Shown here: positions 35,150-45,072 of the stretch, piece by piece
Layout of the letters: each line of letters opens with the position of its first letter
Position numbering within the stretch: position 1 is the first letter of the stretch
Source of the DNA: Sphingomonas sp. SUN019
Lineage (GTDB): Bacteria > Pseudomonadota > Alphaproteobacteria > Sphingomonadales > Sphingomonadaceae
Assembly: GCF_024758705.1 (NCBI RefSeq)
Contig: NZ_CP096971.1
Span: 310,001-374,000 of the forward strand
Reading direction: 5' to 3'
Length of the DNA: 64,000 nt
The notes under the pieces: generated by a model
The model's database searches: none
What the model saw: only the letters and a program-made list of their open reading frames with translations
What the model was told of the DNA's origin: nothing
Translations under genes and position numbers: made by a program

Positions 35150-36106
35150 ATGCGCACCTTGATAGCTCCGCTGCTAATCGGGCTGGCGGCCCCCGCCGCC
35201 GCCCAGACCGTCTATGTTTCGAACGAAAAGGCCAATACGATCAGCGTGATCGACGGGCGTACGATGAAGGTGACCGCGACGTGGCCGGTCGGGAAGCGTC
35301 CGCGTGGCATCATCCTGTCGCGCGACGGCAAGCAGTTGTACGTCTGCGCCAGCGACGAAAATGCGGTGCAGGTGATAGACCGCGCGACGGGCAAGGTCGT
35401 CGCCGACCTGCCGTCGGGAGAAGACCCCGAAACCTTCGCGCTGTCGCCCGACGGGAGGCTGTTGTTCGCGTCGAACGAACGCGACGCGACCGTCACCGCG
35501 ATCGACGTCGTCGCGCGCACGGTCGCGTTCCAGGTCGTCGTTGGGGTGGAGCCCGAAGGGATGGCGGTCAGCCCGGACGGACGCTTCGCAGTGTCGACCG
35601 CGGAAACCGACAATGCGCTGCACTGGATCGACATCGCCACGCATAAGGAGGTCGGCGTGACGCCGGTCGACGATCGTCCGCGCCACGCTGAATTCACTGC
35701 CGACGGCAAGGCGCTGTGGGCCACCGCGGAGATCGGGGGGACGCTCCAGATCGTCGACCCCGCGACCCGCAAGGTGACCGAAACGATCCGCTTCGCGCCA
35801 CCGGGCGCCAGCGAAGCGCAGATCCTTCCGGTAGGCGTGCGCTTCACCCCCGACCAGAAGCTCGCGCTGGTGGCGCTCGGCCGCGCCAACAGCATCGCGA
35901 TCGTCGACGTGGCGACGCGCAAGGTGATCGCCTACGTTCCCGTCGGCCGCCGCGTCTGGCATCTCGCGATCACGCCGGACGGAAAGCGCGCGTTCGCGGC
36001 CAATGGACTTTCGAACGACGTTTCCGTGATCGATATCGCCGCGGCGAAGGTCGTCGCGACGATTCCGGTCGGCACCGCGCCTTGGGGCGTCGCGATCGCG
36101 CCTTAG
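35150..36106 (+). CDS. PQQ-associated YVTN beta-propeller protein
   Basis: Exported protein of 318 residues (signal peptide about 1-18, cut after AAA). It is built from about seven YVTN-like repeats of roughly 42 residues: TVYVSNEKANTISVIDG, QLYVCASDENAVQVIDR, LLFASNERDATVTAIDV and so on, each ending in a VAxIPVG-type strand. Members of this family accompany PQQ alcohol dehydrogenases; the role is not established. Divergent from pedF. Confidence 0.9.
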   Translation: MRTLIAPLLIGLAAPAAAQTVYVSNEKANTISVIDGRTMKVTATWPVGKRPRGIILSRDGKQLYVCASDENAVQVIDRATGKVVADLPSGEDPETFALSPDGRLLFASNERDATVTAIDVVARTVAFQVVVGVEPEGMAVSPDGRFAVSTAETDNALHWIDIATHKEVGVTPVDDRPRHAEFTADGKALWATAEIGGTLQIVDPATRKVTETIRFAPPGASEAQILPVGVRFTPDQKLALVALGRANSIAIVDVATRKVIAYVPVGRRVWHLAITPDGKRAFAANGLSNDVSVIDIAAAKVVATIPVGTAPWGVAIAP

Positions 36107-36217
36107 AATCGCCCGGTCGCCACCGGGTCCGAAAGTCCAATTTCCTGCCGACCCCGCTTCCCCCAGCTTTTGTCCACGGCCGCGCGAAGCGTGGACCAGA
36201 CCAAAGGGGAGGATAAT

Positions 36218-37627
36218 ATGACGCGATTCGGCAAGCTGCTCAGCGCCACCGCCGCGGGCGCATTGCTCTGCGCCACCGCCACACCGGCCTTCGCACAGGA
36301 CGCGACCGATGCGCTGCTGCTGAAGCTGAAGGAAAAGGGCATCCTGAGCGACGAAGAATATGAGGCGTTGCTCGCGCGCAAATCGACGTCGACGAACACC
36401 GTCGCCGCCACCAATTCGGCGAAGGCCCCGCAGCAGGCGGCGGCCGAACGGCTGGATGACAAGAAGCTGGTGCGGACGATGGATTCGGGCGTCGGGCTGA
36501 TGATCGGCGACGTCGCGGTGAAGCTGTCGGGGTCGATCAACGGTTTCTACGTTCATGACGACGGCGATGCGGCGACCGCGGCCAATACAGTCGCGGGCGG
36601 CCTGGCGACGGTCGGCAATCAGACCTCGTCGGTGCGCAACGGCCTGTTGCCCGGTTTCATCAAGGTCGATGTCACGACCAACCAGGGCGGGTGGGATGTC
36701 GGCGCGCACTTCGGACTGTATCCCGGCATCAACAGCAACCTGGGCAATTCGGGCGCGAACGGCGCGGGCTCCCCGCAGGCGTTGCAGACCGCGGGGATCG
36801 ACGCACGCCAGACCTATATCACCTTCGGCAAACCAAATTTCGGCGAGATCAAAATCGGTCGCGACATCGGACTGTTCGCGTCGGACGCGATCCTGAACGA
36901 TATCACGTTGCTGGCGGTCGGCACCGCGGCGGGCAACGCCGCGCCGTCGAACACATCGCTCGGCCGGATCGGGCTCGGCTATATCTACACCGATTTTCAG
37001 CCGCAGATCACCTATTCGTCGCCCAAGTTCGGCGGGCTGCAGTTCGCGGCGGGCATCTTCCAGCCGCTCACCACGATCGGTCGCAGCGAGGTGAACAGTT
37101 CGCCCGGTTTCCAGGCGAAGGTCACCTATGACATGGTCCCGGTCGACGGCGGATTCGGCGCGCATGCCTGGGTCAGCGGGCTGATCCAGAAGCACGATTC
37201 GGACGGCATCCTGCCCGAATATACCGGCAAGGCGATCGATTTCGGCGCAAAGCTCAGCTACGCCAACTTCGGGCTGACCGGTTATTATTACACCGGCAGC
37301 GGGGTCGGCACGATCGGGCTGTTCCTGCTGTCGACCGACGGACTGGGCGGCAAGCGCGACAGCGACGGTTACTACATCCAGGGTACCGCCGGGTTCGGGA
37401 AATTCACTGTCGGCGGCAGTTATGGGCGGTCCAACCTCGATCTTGCGGATGGCGAACTGGTGTCCAACCTCGTGCGCAGCAACGAAAGCTACGTCGGGCA
37501 GTTACGTTACGGCCTGACCGGCTGGGTCACGCTGATCGGCGAATATACCCACACTCGGTCGGAGGCGCACAACGGCAACGACGCCACGTCGAACGCGCTG
37601 GCGGCAGGCGCTATCCTCTTTTTCTGA
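36218..37627 (+). CDS. Putative outer-membrane porin
   Basis: A 469-residue porin: signal peptide at about 1-24 (cut after AFA), a short helical segment at 27-48 (ALLLKLKEKGILSDEEYEAL) often found at the trimer-forming N-terminus, then a beta-barrel ending in the terminal Phe (AGAILFF). GGGGAGG lies six bases before the ATG. Position at the end of the PQQ region suggests a channel for alcohols or small substrates, but it may be general. A hairpin and T-run follow. Confidence 0.85.
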   Translation: MTRFGKLLSATAAGALLCATATPAFAQDATDALLLKLKEKGILSDEEYEALLARKSTSTNTVAATNSAKAPQQAAAERLDDKKLVRTMDSGVGLMIGDVAVKLSGSINGFYVHDDGDAATAANTVAGGLATVGNQTSSVRNGLLPGFIKVDVTTNQGGWDVGAHFGLYPGINSNLGNSGANGAGSPQALQTAGIDARQTYITFGKPNFGEIKIGRDIGLFASDAILNDITLLAVGTAAGNAAPSNTSLGRIGLGYIYTDFQPQITYSSPKFGGLQFAAGIFQPLTTIGRSEVNSSPGFQAKVTYDMVPVDGGFGAHAWVSGLIQKHDSDGILPEYTGKAIDFGAKLSYANFGLTGYYYTGSGVGTIGLFLLSTDGLGGKRDSDGYYIQGTAGFGKFTVGGSYGRSNLDLADGELVSNLVRSNESYVGQLRYGLTGWVTLIGEYTHTRSEAHNGNDATSNALAAGAILFF

Positions 37628-37641
37628 CCATTTGCCTCTCG

Positions 37642-37677
37642 GGCGGCTGCCCAGTCTCCATGCGGCCGCCGCCTTTT
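37642..37677 (+). terminator. Terminator after the porin gene
   Basis: GGCGGCTGC (37642-37650) pairs with GCGGCCGCC (37662-37670) through nine pairs including one G-T, with an 11-base loop and GCCTTTT after it. It starts 15 bases beyond the porin stop. Confidence 0.7.
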
Positions 37678-37768
37678 CATTGCCGACGCGTTTCGCCAAA
37701 GGATGAGGGTGACGTTCGTGGACGTCCGGCATTCAAGCCCGGGTTCAGCGACGCGCAAGGGATATCCG

Positions 37769-38026
37769 ATGTCAGAGGATTATGCGCACGGCCGGCGGGA
37801 CGGATTGCGCCTCGCATTGGCGATCCTTGCAGCAGAGGAAGCGAAATGGTCGGCGCTGCTCGGCGAAAGTCAGGCGTGGCGCACCAACGCGACCCGCGCC
37901 GTGCGTCACAAGACCTTGCAGGTGGCGCAGCGACGGGTCGAAACCGCCTTGAATCGGCTGATGCCGAAAAAGGCCGAATCGCGTGGCGATGAGATTTCTT
38001 CCGCGCTCGAAAAGGCCGGACTTTGA
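37769..38026 (+). CDS. Small hypothetical protein
   Basis: An 85-residue basic, largely helical protein without signal or membrane segment (SEDYAHGRRDGLRLALAILA at the start, many Arg and Lys in the rest). AAGGGA lies six bases before the ATG, which favours this start over one at 37703. I do not recognise a family. It stands between the porin terminator and the EEP hydrolase gene. Confidence 0.55.
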   Translation: MSEDYAHGRRDGLRLALAILAAEEAKWSALLGESQAWRTNATRAVRHKTLQVAQRRVETALNRLMPKKAESRGDEISSALEKAGL

Positions 38027-38123
38027 CGGGCGGTCAATGAGCCTGGGCCGCATCCGTGGAACATCCGCGGGCTGAACCTGTGTCATGCAACCGCCGCCGC
38101 CATCGCTTCGTTACGAACGGCGC

Positions 38124-38819
38124 ATGATCAGAGTCGCCAGCTACAATATGCGCAAGGGGATCGGAACCGATCGCCGCCGCAATCCCGAACGGATCCTGGA
38201 AGTGTTGCGCGAGATCGCCGCCGACGTCGTCGCGTTGCAGGAGGCCGATCGCAGGTTCGGCGCGAAGGCCGCGGTGATCACGCCGCATCTGCTGGACGAA
38301 CATAGTGATTTCAAAGCGGTGGGATTCGGCGTTCGCACCGGATCGATGGGTTGGCACGGCAATGCGCTGCTGGTGCGCAAATCGGCGAAGGTCATCGATT
38401 GCGAGGTCATTCACCTGCCCGCGCTGGAACCGCGCGGGGCGGTCGCCGCCGAAGTCATGGTCGGCACGGACACCATCCGCGTCATCGGGATGCACCTCGA
38501 CCTGTCGGGCCTGTGGCGGCGGAAACAGGCGGCCGCCGTCATGGGCCATATCGACGCGTGCAAGCGCCGTCACCCGACGGTGCTGATGGGCGACCTGAAC
38601 GAATGGACCCGCGCGGCGGGGTGTCTGCGCGATTTCGCGCATCACTATGCATTCGCCGAAACCGGCCCCAGCTTTCATGCGCGGCGTCCGGTCGGGCGGC
38701 TCGACCGGATCATGGTATCGAACGGGTTCCGCGTGGTCGAATGTGGCGTGCATTCATCGGCCGCGTCACGGAAGGCGAGCGACCATCTGCCGATCTGGGC
38801 CGACCTGACGACCGCATGA
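38124..38819 (+). CDS. Endonuclease/exonuclease/phosphatase-family protein
   Basis: A 231-residue hydrolase of the EEP fold (Mg-dependent phosphoesterase). Motifs in order: VASYNMRKG (Asn metal site), VVALQEAD (Glu), VIGMHLDLSG, VLMGDLNEW (Asp/Asn) and the C-terminal SDHLPIWADL (Asp-His pair), all catalytic residues of the fold. Substrate may be a phospholipid, nucleotide or nucleic acid. An upstream in-frame ATG at 38085 would add 13 residues. The stop overlaps the patatin start (ATGA). Confidence 0.87.
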   Translation: MIRVASYNMRKGIGTDRRRNPERILEVLREIAADVVALQEADRRFGAKAAVITPHLLDEHSDFKAVGFGVRTGSMGWHGNALLVRKSAKVIDCEVIHLPALEPRGAVAAEVMVGTDTIRVIGMHLDLSGLWRRKQAAAVMGHIDACKRRHPTVLMGDLNEWTRAAGCLRDFAHHYAFAETGPSFHARRPVGRLDRIMVSNGFRVVECGVHSSAASRKASDHLPIWADLTTA

Positions 38820-41125
38820 CGCCAACGCGCCCCGATTCCCACCCCCGTGAACGCGAGTTGCGGCTGGCGCTGGTCTGCTACGGCGGGATCAGCTTGGCCG
38901 TTTATATGCACGGCATCACCAAGGAGGTGTGGCACATGGCGCGCGCCAGCCGCGCCGCGCACGACGGGGAGCCGCTGAGCGGAAGTGCCGCGGTCTACGT
39001 CGCGCTGCTTGACGAGATCGCGGAGGTCGGCGGCGCGCGACTGCGCATCCTGGCCGATATCGTCGCGGGCGCGAGTGCGGGCGGGATCAACGGCATATTC
39101 CTGGCGCAAGCGATCGGCGCGGGGCAATCGCTCGATCCGCTGACCGATCTGTGGCTGGAACGCGCCGATGTCGAGGCGCTGATCGACGAGACCGCCGCGC
39201 CATCCTCGCGTTTTTCCAAGGCGTGGGCGTTGCCGCTGGCGTGGATGGCGGCGGGGCGCAGCGCGGACAAACTCGAGGAGTTGGACCCAACAACCCGCGA
39301 CGAGGTGCGTGCGAAGCTGTCGCATTTCGTCCGCTCGCGCTGGTTCGAGCCGCCGTTCGGCGGGCCGGGCTTTACGGGCATGCTGCTCGACGCGTTCGAC
39401 GCGATGGCGAAGGCCCCGCGCGGGCCGCGCCTGCTGCCCCCGGGACAGCCGCTCGACCTGTTCGTGACGGTCACCGATTTCACCGGCCATCCCGAACCGC
39501 TGACGCTGCACTCGCCACCCGAGGTGATGGAGACCGAGCACCGCTTGGTGTTCGCGTTCAGCGACCACGGCGTCCCCGGAGACAGCTTCGCCCCCGCCCC
39601 AGAACTCGCCTTCGCAGCGCGCGCGACGTCGAGCTTTCCCGGCGCGTTTCCGCCATTCACGGTGGCCGAACTGGATGGCGTTCTGAAAATCCGCAAACGC
39701 GACTGGCCGACGCGCGCCGGTTTTCTCGAACGCATCCTGCCGCGACAGGCGGCGGCGAATACCGCGGAATCGGCGGTGTTGATCGATGGTTCGGTGCTGG
39801 CCAACGCCCCCTTCCGTCCCGCGATCGACGCGCTGCGCGAACGGCCGGCGCGGCGGCAGGTCGACCGGCGCTTCGTCTATGTCGACCCTGCGCCCGGCAA
39901 CAAATTCCGTCTTGGGCGCGACGCCGTCAGGGAAGGCCCGCCGGGGTTTTTCCAGACGATCCTCGGCGCGGTCAGCGAATTGCCGCGGCACCAGCCTATC
40001 CGCGACAATCTCGACGCGATCGCGGGCCGATCGCAACGGATCGAACGAATGCGCGCGATCCTGATCGCCGTCCGGCCAGAGGTGGAGCGGCAGGTGGAGG
40101 GCTTGTTCGGCCGCACCTTCTTCCTCGATCGCCCCACCCCTGCCCGGATCGTCGCATGGCGGCGGCGCGCGCAGCAGGCCGCAGCGACGCAGGCGGGTTA
40201 CGCCTATGCCGGCTATGCCAATCTGAAATTGGCGGGCGTGGTCGCTGCGATCACCGAACTGCTGTACCGCGTCGGCGGCGAACCCGGCCCGCAGCGGTGG
40301 ACGCGCATCCGCCGCCGGATCGAGGCCGCGCTGGTGGCGCGCGGCTATGACGACGCCAGCAACCCGGGCAGCGCCGCGACGGTCGATTTCCTGCGGCATT
40401 TCGACCTTGGCTTCCGCATCCGCCGCCTGCGATTGTTGTCGCGGCGGCTGAGCGAGATAGAGAGCGAGGCCGACGACGCCACGCTGGCCCCGATCCGCGA
40501 CGCCATCTACGAATCGCTTTCCAGCTATCTGGATTGCCAACTGGCACTGACTCACGAAGGATTGCGCCAATCGGTCCGCGATCTGCGCGGCGACGCCGGG
40601 CCGTTGCTCGATCAGCTTGGCGTTTCGCTCGACCTGACGCGCCGCGATGCTGAGACCGATGCGCGGCTGTCCGACGCGCTGACCGCCCTGCCACGCGATC
40701 TGCGCCGGACGATGCTGCTCAGCTATCTCGGCTTTCCTTATGCCGATGTCGCGACCTTACCGCTGCTGCAGGGCGAGGGGATCGACGAATATGATCCAAT
40801 CAAGGTCGACCGGATCAGCCCCGACGATGCGCGGTCGATCCGTGGCGGCGGAGCGGAGGCGACGCTGAAAGGCATCCAGTTCAACAGCTTCGGCGCATTC
40901 TTCAGCCGCGCGTACCGCGAGAACGATTACCTGTGGGGCCGCCTGCACGGGGCGGAGCGGATGATCGACATCGCGGTGTCGACGCTGTCGGGCAAGGAGC
41001 GCCTGCGCGCGGGGCGCATCGCGGCGATCAAGCGGCAGGCGTTCATCGCGATTTTGGACGAGGAGGAACCGCGACTGAAGACCGCCGCCGCGCTGATCGC
41101 ATCGCTGCGCCGGGAGATCGGCTGA
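38816..41125 (+). CDS. Large patatin-like phospholipase
   Basis: A 769-residue patatin-related protein. Nucleophile elbow GASAGG gives Ser87; the partner is Asp324 in IDGSVLANAP, completing the Ser-Asp dyad of a lipid acyl hydrolase. An oxyanion-type Gly segment, YGGISLAVYMHG, is at residues 22-33. The long C-terminal region (about 450-769) is helical, of the DUF3376 kind. No signal peptide, so it acts in the cytoplasm or at the inner face of the membrane. It is coupled to the EEP hydrolase gene, suggesting both act on lipids. Confidence 0.88.
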   Translation: MTPTRPDSHPRERELRLALVCYGGISLAVYMHGITKEVWHMARASRAAHDGEPLSGSAAVYVALLDEIAEVGGARLRILADIVAGASAGGINGIFLAQAIGAGQSLDPLTDLWLERADVEALIDETAAPSSRFSKAWALPLAWMAAGRSADKLEELDPTTRDEVRAKLSHFVRSRWFEPPFGGPGFTGMLLDAFDAMAKAPRGPRLLPPGQPLDLFVTVTDFTGHPEPLTLHSPPEVMETEHRLVFAFSDHGVPGDSFAPAPELAFAARATSSFPGAFPPFTVAELDGVLKIRKRDWPTRAGFLERILPRQAAANTAESAVLIDGSVLANAPFRPAIDALRERPARRQVDRRFVYVDPAPGNKFRLGRDAVREGPPGFFQTILGAVSELPRHQPIRDNLDAIAGRSQRIERMRAILIAVRPEVERQVEGLFGRTFFLDRPTPARIVAWRRRAQQAAATQAGYAYAGYANLKLAGVVAAITELLYRVGGEPGPQRWTRIRRRIEAALVARGYDDASNPGSAATVDFLRHFDLGFRIRRLRLLSRRLSEIESEADDATLAPIRDAIYESLSSYLDCQLALTHEGLRQSVRDLRGDAGPLLDQLGVSLDLTRRDAETDARLSDALTALPRDLRRTMLLSYLGFPYADVATLPLLQGEGIDEYDPIKVDRISPDDARSIRGGGAEATLKGIQFNSFGAFFSRAYRENDYLWGRLHGAERMIDIAVSTLSGKERLRAGRIAAIKRQAFIAILDEEEPRLKTAAALIASLRREIG

Positions 41126-41180
41126 AGGCTGGCCAAACCGGCATCGAGCGGATAGCCTTCCCGGCCAACCGGAGAACGCG

Positions 41181-41519
41181 ATGCAGTTCCTGAAAATCCT
41201 CTTCTGGTGCCTGCTCGCCTTCGTCGCGGCGGTATTCACCTTCGGCAATTGGAAATGGGTGCCGATCCAGCTGTTCGGCAATCTTGTGGCGGACGTGAAC
41301 TTGCCGTTGCTGATGGTCGCGATGTTCCTGCTCGGCTTCCTGCCGACGCTGATCTACCAACGCGCCGCGCGGTGGCGGTTGAAGCAGCGGCTGACGCAGG
41401 CGGAACAGTCTCTCGCGACGCTGCGCGCCAATGCGACGCCGGCAGAGCCGATCTTCGCGCCCGAACCGAAAATGCCTCCCGCCGCGGTGCCGAGCGCCGT
41501 CCCGCCGGGAGTGTCGTGA
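41181..41519 (+). CDS. lapA: LapA-domain inner-membrane protein
   Basis: A 112-residue protein of the LapA/DUF1049 family, with two membrane helices (about 3-22 and 38-60) separated by the GNWKWVPIQLFG turn, then a short coiled coil (QRLTQAEQSL) and a Pro/Ala tail. In enterobacteria LapA works with LapB in LPS assembly; alphaproteobacterial members are less studied. The stop overlaps the pyrF ATG (TGATG). Confidence 0.82.
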   Translation: MQFLKILFWCLLAFVAAVFTFGNWKWVPIQLFGNLVADVNLPLLMVAMFLLGFLPTLIYQRAARWRLKQRLTQAEQSLATLRANATPAEPIFAPEPKMPPAAVPSAVPPGVS

Positions 41520-42193
41520 TGACCAACCCGATCTACGTCGCGCTCGACACGCCCGACCTGGCGCGTGCGAAGGTGATCGCGGAGAAGGTGCGTCGCCATG
41601 TCGGCGGGATCAAGCTCGGGCTGGAGTTCTTCGCCGCGAACGGACGCACGGGGGTGCGTGAAATGGCCGACCTTGGCCTGCCCGTCTTCCTCGACCTGAA
41701 ACTGCACGACATTCCCAACACGGTCGCGAAGGCGATCCAGTCGCTCCGCGCGCTGGAGCCCACGATCCTGACCGTCCACGCCAGCGGCGGCCGGGCGATG
41801 CTGGAGGACGCCAAGGCGGCGGCGCCGACGGGCACGAAGGTGGTCGCGGTGACGATGCTGACCAGCCTGGACGAAGACGACCTGCGCGCGACCGGCGTCG
41901 AGGGCAGCGCGCACGATCAGGTCGTTCGGCTGACCGAGCTCGCGAAGGCGTCGGGTATCGACGGCATCGTCTGTTCGGGCGCGGAGGTGAAGGCGGCGCG
42001 GGCGATCTGGCCGAAGGGCTTCTTCGTGGTCCCCGGCGTTCGTCCTGCCGATGGCGTGATCGGGGACCAGAAGCGCGTCGTGACCCCGCGCGAGGCGCTC
42101 GATGCGGGCGCGTCGATCCTGGTGGTCGGCCGCCCGATCACGCAGGCCGAAGACCCGGACGCAGCGGCGCGCGCGATCGGCGGCACCTTGTAA
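41519..42193 (+). CDS. pyrF: Orotidine-5'-phosphate decarboxylase
   Basis: Makes UMP from OMP, the last step of de novo pyrimidine synthesis. The 224-residue TIM barrel begins MTNPIYVALDTPDLARA and has the catalytic array FLDLKLHDIPNT (Asp-Lys-Asp) near 58-69; the phosphate site is seen as VVPGVRP and ILVVGRPIT at the end. Start overlaps the lapA stop. trpF begins 31 bases downstream. Confidence 0.95.
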   Translation: MTNPIYVALDTPDLARAKVIAEKVRRHVGGIKLGLEFFAANGRTGVREMADLGLPVFLDLKLHDIPNTVAKAIQSLRALEPTILTVHASGGRAMLEDAKAAAPTGTKVVAVTMLTSLDEDDLRATGVEGSAHDQVVRLTELAKASGIDGIVCSGAEVKAARAIWPKGFFVVPGVRPADGVIGDQKRVVTPREALDAGASILVVGRPITQAEDPDAAARAIGGTL

Positions 42194-42224
42194 TCTCCCC
42201 GGTGCTGGTGAAGGGCCTCGGCCC

Positions 42225-42857
42225 ATGACCACCGCCAAGATCTGCGGGCTATCCACTCCCGAAACGCTCGACGCCGCGCTGCGTCATGGGGCGAGCCACG
42301 TCGGCTTCATGATCTACCCGCCCTCCCCGCGGTATGTGACGTTCGACCGGCTGCGTGGGCTGGCGACGCAGGTGCCGACGCACGTCGAGCGGGTTGGCGT
42401 GTTCGTCGATCCTGATGAGACGTTGGTCGAGGCGGCGGTGGCGGCGGGCCGGCTGGACGTGCTCCAACTGCACAAGACCTCGCCGGAACGCGCGGCGGCG
42501 ATCCGGACGCGCACCGGGCGCAAAGTGTGGGCGACGGTCGCGGTGAAGACGCGCGCCGACCTGACGGGGGCGCACGGCTTCACGCAGGCTGCCGACCTGA
42601 TCCTGTATGACGCCAAGACTCCCGACGGCGGACTGCCGGGGGGGATGGGCGTGCGGTTCGACTGGGGGTTGCTCGATGGGCACCGCCATCCTTTGCCGTG
42701 GGCGCTGTCGGGCGGGCTGGATGCGGCGAACGTCGGTGAGGCGATCCGGCGCACCCGTGCGGCGATCGTCGACGTGTCATCGGGCGTCGAACACGAACCC
42801 GGCGTGAAGGACGTGGACAAGATCGGTATGTTCCTGCGCGCGGTCGCCGACGCCTGA
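42225..42857 (+). CDS. trpF: Phosphoribosylanthranilate isomerase
   Basis: TIM-barrel isomerase in tryptophan synthesis, 210 residues. It opens TTAKICGLSTPETLDAAL, with the catalytic Cys of KICGL at residue 7. Further typical elements are VGFMIYPPSPR, LDVLQLHKTSPE and the C-terminal phosphate site ALSGGLDAANV and DVSSGVEHEPGVKD. The order trpF-trpB-trpA is the common one in alphaproteobacteria. Confidence 0.94.
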   Translation: MTTAKICGLSTPETLDAALRHGASHVGFMIYPPSPRYVTFDRLRGLATQVPTHVERVGVFVDPDETLVEAAVAAGRLDVLQLHKTSPERAAAIRTRTGRKVWATVAVKTRADLTGAHGFTQAADLILYDAKTPDGGLPGGMGVRFDWGLLDGHRHPLPWALSGGLDAANVGEAIRRTRAAIVDVSSGVEHEPGVKDVDKIGMFLRAVADA

Positions 42858-42905
42858 CGCCCCCGTTCCACTTTGCATCCGCTCGTGACCTGCTAAAGCG
42901 CGCGC

Positions 42906-44135
42906 ATGAACGCCCCCAATTCTTTCCGCACGCAACCCGACGAACGCGGGCATTTCGGCGATTACGGCGGCCGCTACGTTGCCGAGACGCTGATGCCGCT
43001 CATCCTCGAACTGGAGGCGGAGTATAAGCGGGTGAAGGCAGACCCGGCGTTCCAGGCCGAATTTGACGATCTGCTCGAACATTATGTCGGCCGCCCCAGC
43101 CCGCTCTACTACGCGCCGAGGATGACCGAAGCACTGCGCGAGGGCGCACCGGAGGGCATGGGCGCTCAGGTCTGGTTCAAGCGCGACGAGCTGAACCACA
43201 CGGGCGCACACAAGATCAACAATTGCGTCGGGCAGATCCTGCTCGCGATCCGCATGGGCAAGACGCGGATCATCGCGGAGACCGGCGCGGGCCAGCACGG
43301 CGTCGCGACCGCCACGGTCTGCGCGCGCTTCGGGCTGCCATGCGTCATCTACATGGGCGCGAAGGACGTCGAGCGACAGGCGCCGAATGTCTTTCGGATG
43401 AAGCTGTTGGGGGCCGAAGTTCGCAGCGTGACCTCGGGAGCGAACACGCTGAAGGATGCGATGAACGAGGCGTTGCGCGATTGGGTCGCGAACGTGCACG
43501 ACACCTTCTACATCATCGGCACGGCGGCGGGGCCGCATCCGTACCCCGAACTCGTCCGCGATTTCCAGAGCGTGATCGGGCGCGAGGCGCGGGCGCAGAT
43601 GCTGGCCCGCACCGGCAAGCTGCCCGACCTGCTGGTCGCGGCGATCGGTGGCGGATCGAATGCGATCGGGCTGTTCCATCCCTTTCTCGACGATGCGGAC
43701 GTGGCGATGCTGGGGGTCGAGGCAGCGGGCGAAGGGCTCGGCCGGAAACACGCCGCGAGCCTTGCGGGCGGCTTTCCTGGCGTGCTGCACGGCAACAAGA
43801 CCTATCTGCTGCAGGACGACGACGGCCAGATCGCCGAAGCGCATTCGATCTCCGCAGGGCTGGATTATCCGGGCATCGGGCCGGAGCATTCGTGGCTGAA
43901 GGACATCGGGCGCGTGCAATACGAAAGCGCGACCGACCAAGAGGCGCTCGACGCGTTCCAGTTGCTGTGCCGCACCGAGGGCATCATCCCCGCGCTGGAA
44001 CCCTCGCACGCCATCGCAGCTGTGGCACGCAAGGCACGAGAGATGCGCGAAGATCAGATCATTCTGGCGAATCTGTGCGGGCGTGGGGACAAGGACATCT
44101 TCACCGTCGCCGATGCGCTCGGGGTGGCAATATGA
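42906..44135 (+). CDS. trpB: Tryptophan synthase beta chain
   Basis: PLP enzyme joining indole and serine into tryptophan; 409 residues. The PLP lysine is Lys103 in HTGAHKINN, the [10 protein letters not shown] loop follows, and the phosphate-binding GGGSNAIG is near 250. The C-terminal region has SGGLDYPG-like [13 protein letters not shown]. Works as an alpha2-beta2 complex with TrpA, whose gene is separated by a 136-base gap that contains a palindromic repeat. Confidence 0.96.
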   Translation: MNAPNSFRTQPDERGHFGDYGGRYVAETLMPLILELEAEYKRVKADPAFQAEFDDLLEHYVGRPSPLYYAPRMTEALREGAPEGMGAQVWFKRDELNHTGAHKINNCVGQILLAIRMGKTRIIAETGAGQHGVATATVCARFGLPCVIYMGAKDVERQAPNVFRMKLLGAEVRSVTSGANTLKDAMNEALRDWVANVHDTFYIIGTAAGPHPYPELVRDFQSVIGREARAQMLARTGKLPDLLVAAIGGGSNAIGLFHPFLDDADVAMLGVEAAGEGLGRKHAASLAGGFPGVLHGNKTYLLQDDDGQIAEAHSISAGLDYPGIGPEHSWLKDIGRVQYESATDQEALDAFQLLCRTEGIIPALEPSHAIAAVARKAREMREDQIILANLCGRGDKDIFTVADALGVAI

Positions 44136-44155
44136 AGCCGCCCCCTACCCCGCTC

Positions 44156-44239
44156 CGTCACCCCAGCGAAGGCTGGGGTCTCACAGTTGGAGAGCGAAAT
44201 GCACGCCCCATGGAGACCCCAGCTTTCGCTGGGGTGACG
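44156..44239. repeat. Palindromic repeat between trpB and trpA
   Basis: CGTCACCCCAGCGAAGGCTG (44156-44175) with GGGTCTC is mirrored by GAGACCCCAGCTTTCGCTGG and GGTGACG up to 44239; each arm is about 27 bases and the centre about 30. The unit interrupts an otherwise tight operon and carries no ORF. The CACCCC-x-GCGAA core is related to the element at 4390. Confidence 0.85.
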
Positions 44240-44271
44240 GTTCTGGGAAGCGACGCCACGGTGCTGGCGCA

Positions 44272-45072
44272 ATGACCCGCCTCGCCGCCGCCTTCGCGCA
44301 AAACCGCCCTGCCCTCATCGCCTTCGTCACCGCGGGCGATCCGACCCCCGCCGCGACACCCGCGATCCTCGACGCGTTGGTCGCGGGCGGGGCGGACGTG
44401 ATCGAACTGGGGATGCCGTTCACCGATCCGATGGCTGACGGCCCCGCGATCCAGGCGGCGAATCTGCGCAGCCTCGCCGCAGGCACGACGACCGCCGACA
44501 TCTTGTCGATCGCCAAGGGTTTTCGCGAACGCCATCCGGACGTTCCGATCGTCCTGATGGGCTACGCCAACCCGATGCTCCGTCGCGGCCCCGACTGGTT
44601 CGCCGCCGCCGCTGCAGACGCTGGCGTCGATGGCGTGATCTGCGTCGACATTCCGCCCGAGGAGGACGACGCGCTCGGCCCTGCGCTGCGCGCAGCCGGA
44701 ATCGCACCGATCCGGCTCGCGACCCCAACCACCGACGCCGCGCGCCTGCCGCAGGTGCTGAACGGCGCGGGCGGGTTCCTCTATTACGTCTCGGTCGCTG
44801 GCATCACCGGCCTGCAACGGGCGCAGCAGGCGTCGATCGACGCAGCGGTCGCACGACTGAAGGCGGCGACCGACCTGCCCGTCGCGGTCGGTTTCGGCAT
44901 CCGCACCCCCGAACAGGCCGCGGCGATCGCGCGCGTCGCGGACGGCGTGGTCGTCGGGTCGGCGATCGTCGAGATCGTCGGGCGCGACGGCGTGGATGCG
45001 CCCGCCGCGGTCCGCGCCTATATCGAAACCCTCTCCGCCGCCGTCCGCGGCGCTACACGGATCCCCGCATGA
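44272..45072 (+). CDS. trpA: Tryptophan synthase alpha chain
   Basis: TIM-barrel enzyme releasing indole from indole-glycerol phosphate; 266 residues. Catalytic Glu and Asp are in [16 protein letters not shown] (about 41-56). [10 protein letters not shown] is at about 161-172 and [13 protein letters not shown] at about 203-215. The start ATG at 44272 lies just past the repeat; the open frame upstream runs through the repeat and has no similarity. The stop overlaps the accD start (ATGA). Confidence 0.96.
   Translation: MTRLAAAFAQNRPALIAFVTAGDPTPAATPAILDALVAGGADVIELGMPFTDPMADGPAIQAANLRSLAAGTTTADILSIAKGFRERHPDVPIVLMGYANPMLRRGPDWFAAAAADAGVDGVICVDIPPEEDDALGPALRAAGIAPIRLATPTTDAARLPQVLNGAGGFLYYVSVAGITGLQRAQQASIDAAVARLKAATDLPVAVGFGIRTPEQAAAIARVADGVVVGSAIVEIVGRDGVDAPAAVRAYIETLSAAVRGATRIPA

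Noticed and set aside
35174..37195. Long minus-strand open frame opposite the propeller and porin genes
   Set aside because: Same GC shadow effect; no start signal or recognised domain.
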